Shown here: in pieces, positions 38,953 through 40,077 of the stretch
Layout of the letters: each line of letters starts with the position of its first letter
Numbering within the stretch: position 1 is the first letter of the stretch
Assembly: GCA_016867815.1 (NCBI GenBank)
Contig: VGIR01000019.1
Coordinates: 1 to 40,077 of the forward strand
Length of the DNA: 40,077 nt
Reading direction: 5' to 3'
DNA from: a candidate division WOR-3 bacterium
Lineage (GTDB): Bacteria > Hydrothermota > Tepidihabitantia > Tepidihabitantales > Tepidihabitantaceae
Notes under the pieces: model-generated
Told to the model about the DNA's origin: nothing
Databases searched by the model: none
What the model saw: only the letters and a program-made list of their open reading frames with translations
Position numbers and translations under genes: made by a program

Positions 38953-38980
38953 ATGGTATCGACCGGGAGTTGTATGTCAA
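38953..38980 (-). promoter_or_regulatory. Promoter of surface-repeat protein gene
   Basis: Minus strand TTGACA (38975-38980), 16-base spacer, TACCAT (38953-38958). Leader about 65 bases. Confidence 0.6.
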
Positions 38981-39035
38981 TGCACGGGCGGGCACCCGAG
39001 GCAGCTGCCGTCTGCCATGGCTCCGGAACCACCCG

Positions 39036-39629
39036 CTAGTGAAACGGCGACCGCATTACGAGCATGGCTATCGGATAGCTGGCCGCGGCCGTGAAAACGT
39101 AGAGTACGATCGTGTACCACACCGGCAGACCCAGGAACTTCCGGTACGCGACCACCGTCAGCACCGTGGCCCACTGAACGAGGATCCAGTGGGTGATGCC
39201 GAGCGTGACCGGGCTGCGCATGCCCAACGCGTAGTACCCCCAGTCCCAGACGACCAGTGCCGCCCCGACGACCAGTTGCACAAACCCGCCGACGTTCAGA
39301 ACGAAGTCCACATCGGTCCGCCGACGGGTGAGGCGCAGCACCACGTGGGTTAGTCCGGAAAGATAGACCCAGAGGAACAGCATGAAGACCGGTGTGAACC
39401 AGACGAGGAACCAGTAGTAGGTCTCGGCATGCAGCAAAGTTATCGTCGGGCCGGGCCAGGGCTGCCAGCCCAGCAAGGCCGGCGGCAAGTAGATGAGAAT
39501 CGAATCCAGCGCGGCGCGGATCAGCACTGCCAGCAGACCCCAAGCAGGAGTCGGCACCTCTCGGACCGCCTCGGCGAACCGCGCCGGGTTCCAGTACCCG
39601 AGCAGAACGACTCTCAGGAATCTACGCAA
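39036..39629 (-). CDS. Yip1/DUF1282-like multi-TM membrane protein
   Basis: 197 residues from TTG 39629; an in-frame stop lies four codons further upstream. The N-terminus RRFLRVVLLGYWNPARFAEAV resembles the amphipathic lead of YIP1-family proteins. About five TM helices follow (WGLLAVLIRAALDSILIYL, YYWFLVWFTPVFMLFLWVYL, GFVQLVVGAALVVWDW, HWILVQWATVLTVVAY, YTIVLYVFTAAASYPIA). A conserved GLTHVVLRL sits after TM2. Role unknown. No clear ribosome-binding site, so the start is the weak point. Confidence 0.7.
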   Translation of the reverse strand: MRRFLRVVLLGYWNPARFAEAVREVPTPAWGLLAVLIRAALDSILIYLPPALLGWQPWPGPTITLLHAETYYWFLVWFTPVFMLFLWVYLSGLTHVVLRLTRRRTDVDFVLNVGGFVQLVVGAALVVWDWGYYALGMRSPVTLGITHWILVQWATVLTVVAYRKFLGLPVWYTIVLYVFTAAASYPIAMLVMRSPFH

Positions 39630-39693
39630 GATGGGGCGTCACCACACCTGGAATATCCGCTTTCGGCTTACCGCTCCAACTCGTTGGTTCGGC

Positions 39694-39820
39694 TGATTCG
39701 TACATCGTTCATCGTTTGCCGCACCCCGCTCAGTCCTTCCGGTAACGAATAACGGTGTACGAAGGAACGATGAACGACGGAGGCCGTCAGCGGTCTCGGC
39801 AATCCAAAATCGTAGATCCA
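39694..39820. repeat. Period-7 word repeats, inverted arms plus third block
   Basis: GATTCGT, ACATCGT, TCATCGT (39694-39714); ACGAATA, ACGGTGT, ACGAAGG, AACGATG (39744-39778), roughly the reverse complement; and AATCCAA, AATCGTA, GATCCAA (39800-39820). Fills most of the gap upstream of the Yip1-like gene. Confidence 0.75.
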
Positions 39821-39875
39821 AAGTGACCTGGGCCGGGTCAATAATCATCTGCCGCACCCCCGAATCCCCAAGATG

Positions 39876-39956
39876 TCACAATCCCCTGAGCTTATCCTCC
39901 AGCTCGTCGAGTTGGCGCTTGACCTCGGATATCTTGTTCAAGGTGCGACTTACTAA
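39876..39956 (-). pseudogene. C-terminal remnant of a coiled-coil protein, cut by insertion element
   Basis: The minus-strand frame ends at TGA 39876-39878 and reads TLNKISEVKRQLDELEDKL then RGL, a typical coiled-coil end. Upstream it runs into a stop at 39957-39959, beside the promoter and start of an IS630-type transposase gene. The 5' part of the gene was presumably displaced by the element's insertion near 39945-39956. Confidence 0.55.
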
Positions 39957-39972
39957 TCAGAGCATAAAATGT

Positions 39973-40001
39973 TTGACATGGGAGTCGGTTTGGTGTATAC
40001 T
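39973..40001 (+). promoter_or_regulatory. Sigma70-type promoter of transposase gene (leaderless)
   Basis: TTGACA (39973-39978), 17-base spacer, TATACT (39996-40001). ATG after 7 bases. Confidence 0.7.
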
Positions 40002-40008
40002 GTGAGTA

Positions 40009-40077
40009 ATGAGAGAAGACGATACTCGGCGTCTATCGCCGGCGGCTTTGGATGTGCTGCGTGTGCGGGTGATGAAA
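40009..40077 (+). CDS. IS630-type transposase, N-terminus only, cut by window edge
   Basis: 23 codons are visible, beginning MREDDTRRLSPAALDVLRVR. This resembles the start of IS630-family proteins (R-x-L-S/D-x-x-x-L-x-x-x-R-x-R-A-V before the helix-turn-helix). The start lies 7 bases after a near-consensus TATACT box. The catalytic domain is beyond the window, so the family call rests on a short similarity and on context: it interrupts a coiled-coil gene on the opposite strand. Confidence 0.45.
   Translation, partial: MREDDTRRLSPAALDVLRVRVMK

Overview
The window is GC-rich bacterial DNA from an uncultivated-looking lineage. Three traits fit candidate phylum WOR-3 (Stahlbacteria) or a related FCB-side group: YVTN beta-propeller and subtilisin-like exoproteins ending in a type-IX-like C-terminal sorting domain, a surface-repeat outer-membrane-type protein, and an [FeFe]-hydrogenase maturation operon. 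That placement is inference from gene content. No rRNA or tRNA gene was recognised.

Layout. The left edge carries the C-terminus of a transposase that abuts a truncated YVTN protein (2-915). A PIN toxin / small partner pair follows (1264-1909). Next is an operon of a frameshifted small membrane protein, a SAM methyltransferase and a membrane sulfatase-like enzyme (2021-5691). From 5994 to 10359 lie a SWIB-like protein, envelope and membrane proteins of unknown role, a decaying membrane gene and a DUF4097-like lipoprotein. From 10537 to 16616, all on the minus strand, are an SPFH/prohibitin protein, an autoregulated membrane protein/HTH pair, an ABC-2 exporter and a GT-C glycosyltransferase with TPRs. 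Positions 16779-21094 hold the hydrogenase maturation operon (TM1266-type regulator, hydG, hydF, hydE). Then come two TPR proteins, a full-length YVTN exoprotein, a DUF192 protein, a secreted S8 protease, a rifampicin-phosphotransferase-like dikinase, uvrC, rtcB and a TolB-like lipoprotein. The right end has small membrane and surface proteins and the start of an IS630-type transposase that cuts a coiled-coil gene.

Two genome-wide habits stand out. First, many promoters are near-consensus sigma70 (TTGACA/TATACT type), and in at least eight cases the start codon lies only 5-7 bases after the -10 box, so the mRNA should be leaderless. These include the PIN toxin, the glycosyltransferase, a TPR protein (TTG start), rtcB, the TolB-like gene, the IS630 transposase and a 41-codon leader ORF. 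Other genes use clear Shine-Dalgarno sites.

Second, more than 20 loci carry degenerate tandem 'word' repeats with period 7 (sometimes 8 or 10), often as two inverted arms. They occur between genes and also in frame inside or at the ends of genes: hydE, the TM1266-like regulator, uvrC, the S8 protease, the YVTN protein and the sulfatase-like protein. I regard this repeat family and its exaptation into proteins as the most interesting signal here.
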